Below, one piece after another: positions 6,891-7,813 of a DNA stretch of 7,813 bases (position 1 is the first letter of the stretch; each line of letters opens with the position of its first letter). Location: the NCBI GenBank assembly GCA_030591795.1, contig JAUVAJ010000066.1, positions 1 through 7,813 on the forward strand. Reading direction: 5' to 3'. Both the position numbers and the translations under genes were made by a program. Source of the DNA: Desulfuromonadales bacterium (GTDB lineage Bacteria; Desulfobacterota; Desulfuromonadia; Desulfuromonadales; UBA2294). The notes under the pieces are model-generated. The model worked only from the letters and a program-made list of their open reading frames with translations, ran no database searches and had not been told where the DNA came from.

Positions 6891-7813
6891 ATGCTTGACC
6901 TGATAAGAAAGAAACAGCAAACGACGATTGTAAAACTTGTTTTCTGGTTGATTATTGCCACTTTTGTCGGGACCATTTTTCTGGTCTGGGGCAAAGGGGA
7001 TGACCGGGGGCCGGACAATCAGACTATAGCCGTTACCGTCAACGGTACGGAAGTGCCGACCGCTGCCTACAAGAATATTTACGACAACATCTACCGCTTT
7101 TACCAGAACATCTACGGCAACAGCTTCAATGCCGAGATGGAAAAATTACTCCAGATACCTCAGGTGGCCTACGAGCAAGTCGTCCGGCAGATTCTGCTCG
7201 GACAAGAAGGCGAGCGCATCGGCGTTTCGGTCAGCCGGCAGGAAGTGGTCGATGAAATCGCCAAGATCCCGACCTTTCAGGTCAATGGCAACTTCGATCG
7301 CAACACCTATGTACAGGTGCTCTCCTACCAGCGCATATCTACCGATGATTTTGAAGCAGATCAGGAACGAACACTGTTTACACAGAAAGCCGAAGCGTTG
7401 CTTAAAGATGGCGCGACGGTCAGTGATGCCGACATTGAAGAAGAATTTATCAAGCAAAATGAGAAGGTCAACTTGAACTTCGTCAGCGTCAACCCGTTTA
7501 ATTTTGAAAAAAGTGTCAAGGTGACCGACGAGGCCCTTGAATCTTTCTACGCCGATAATCAGGAGCAGTTCCGCGCACCGGCCCGTATCTCGTTGCGTTA
7601 TCTGCAGTTCGATCCGGCCCGCTACATCGACGAGCTGGTTCTTGAAGATGCTGAAATAGAGAAATTCTACCGGCGCAACCGTGACCTGTTTTCTATTGAA
7701 GAAGCAGTTACCGCTGCGCACATCCTGATCAAGGTCGATCAAACCGCCAGCGAGGAAAAGAAAGCTGAAAAACGCGAGCTGGCCGAGAAGGTCCTGGCCA
7801 AAGCCAACGCCGG
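6891..7813 (+). CDS. ppiD: PpiD/SurA-type membrane-anchored periplasmic peptidyl-prolyl isomerase, 5' part only
   Basis: The first 307 residues are present and the frame is open at the right edge. The N-terminus has basic residues (MLDLIRKKQQ), then one membrane helix (about 14-33), placing the rest in the periplasm. A SurA_N/PpiD-type helical chaperone domain follows (about 45-175, with QVAYEQVVRQILLGQEGERIG shortened here to its core around 91-111, then DEIAKIPTFQVNGNFDRNTY at 121-140). The start of a parvulin-type isomerase domain is seen at AAHILIKV (275-282) just before the cut. Such proteins help fold or escort outer-membrane and periplasmic proteins as they leave the Sec machinery. TAAGGAG (6871-6877) is a strong ribosome site, though 13 bases from the ATG is a long spacing; no closer in-frame start is better. 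It is divergent from mreB across 188 bases. SurA itself is less likely because it has a cleaved signal peptide. In many PpiD homologues the parvulin domain is inactive, which cannot be judged here. Confidence 0.93.
   Translation, partial: MLDLIRKKQQTTIVKLVFWLIIATFVGTIFLVWGKGDDRGPDNQTIAVTVNGTEVPTAAYKNIYDNIYRFYQNIYGNSFNAEMEKLLQIPQVAYEQVVRQILLGQEGERIGVSVSRQEVVDEIAKIPTFQVNGNFDRNTYVQVLSYQRISTDDFEADQERTLFTQKAEALLKDGATVSDADIEEEFIKQNEKVNLNFVSVNPFNFEKSVKVTDEALESFYADNQEQFRAPARISLRYLQFDPARYIDELVLEDAEIEKFYRRNRDLFSIEEAVTAAHILIKVDQTASEEKKAEKRELAEKVLAKANA

Noticed and set aside
7146..7742. Minus-strand 198-codon open frame inside the ppiD-like gene
   Set aside because: The plus-strand frame encodes a clear PpiD-type protein; the opposite frame is a long shadow without recognisable motifs.

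Overview
The window looks like chromosomal DNA of a Gram-negative rod. Protein style and gene order suggest a deltaproteobacterium of the Desulfuromonadales/Geobacterales type. That placement is inferred from remembered similarity and no search was run. Nothing resembles a phage, plasmid, CRISPR array, tRNA or rRNA.

Layout, left to right. Positions 1-343 (minus) hold the N-terminal third of an AmmeMemoRadiSam-type radical SAM enzyme (amrS) that runs off the left edge. Positions 344-1028 form a 685-base stretch with no convincing gene. It holds two diverged copies of a structured repeat, several interlocked inverted repeats, a short 9-base tandem repeat, and a strong hairpin just after the rodA stop. 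Positions 1029-6702 (minus) hold the complete elongasome cluster, transcribed mreB, mreC, mreD, mrdA (PBP2), rodA. Positions 6703-6890 form a divergent promoter region. Positions 6891-7813 (plus) hold the first 307 codons of a membrane-anchored PpiD/SurA-type periplasmic folding factor, cut by the right edge just inside its parvulin domain.

The elongasome genes make one machine. MreB filaments on the inner face of the membrane organise MreC and MreD. These control PBP2 (transpeptidase) and RodA (SEDS glycosyltransferase), which together build side-wall peptidoglycan. The last four genes are tightly coupled: mreC/mreD overlap as ATGA, mreD/mrdA overlap by 11 bases if the preferred mrdA start is right, and mrdA/rodA share TAATG. 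The one break is between mreB and mreC, where a textbook intrinsic terminator ends only about 24 bases before the mreC start. This implies that mreCD-mrdA-rodA are made mainly by read-through, at lower levels than mreB.

Most of the window is conserved housekeeping sequence. The parts most worth a second look are the interlocked palindromes at 401-500 and 776-935, with apparent compensatory base changes between copies, the mreB-mreC terminator, and the unusual C-terminal helical tail of PBP2.
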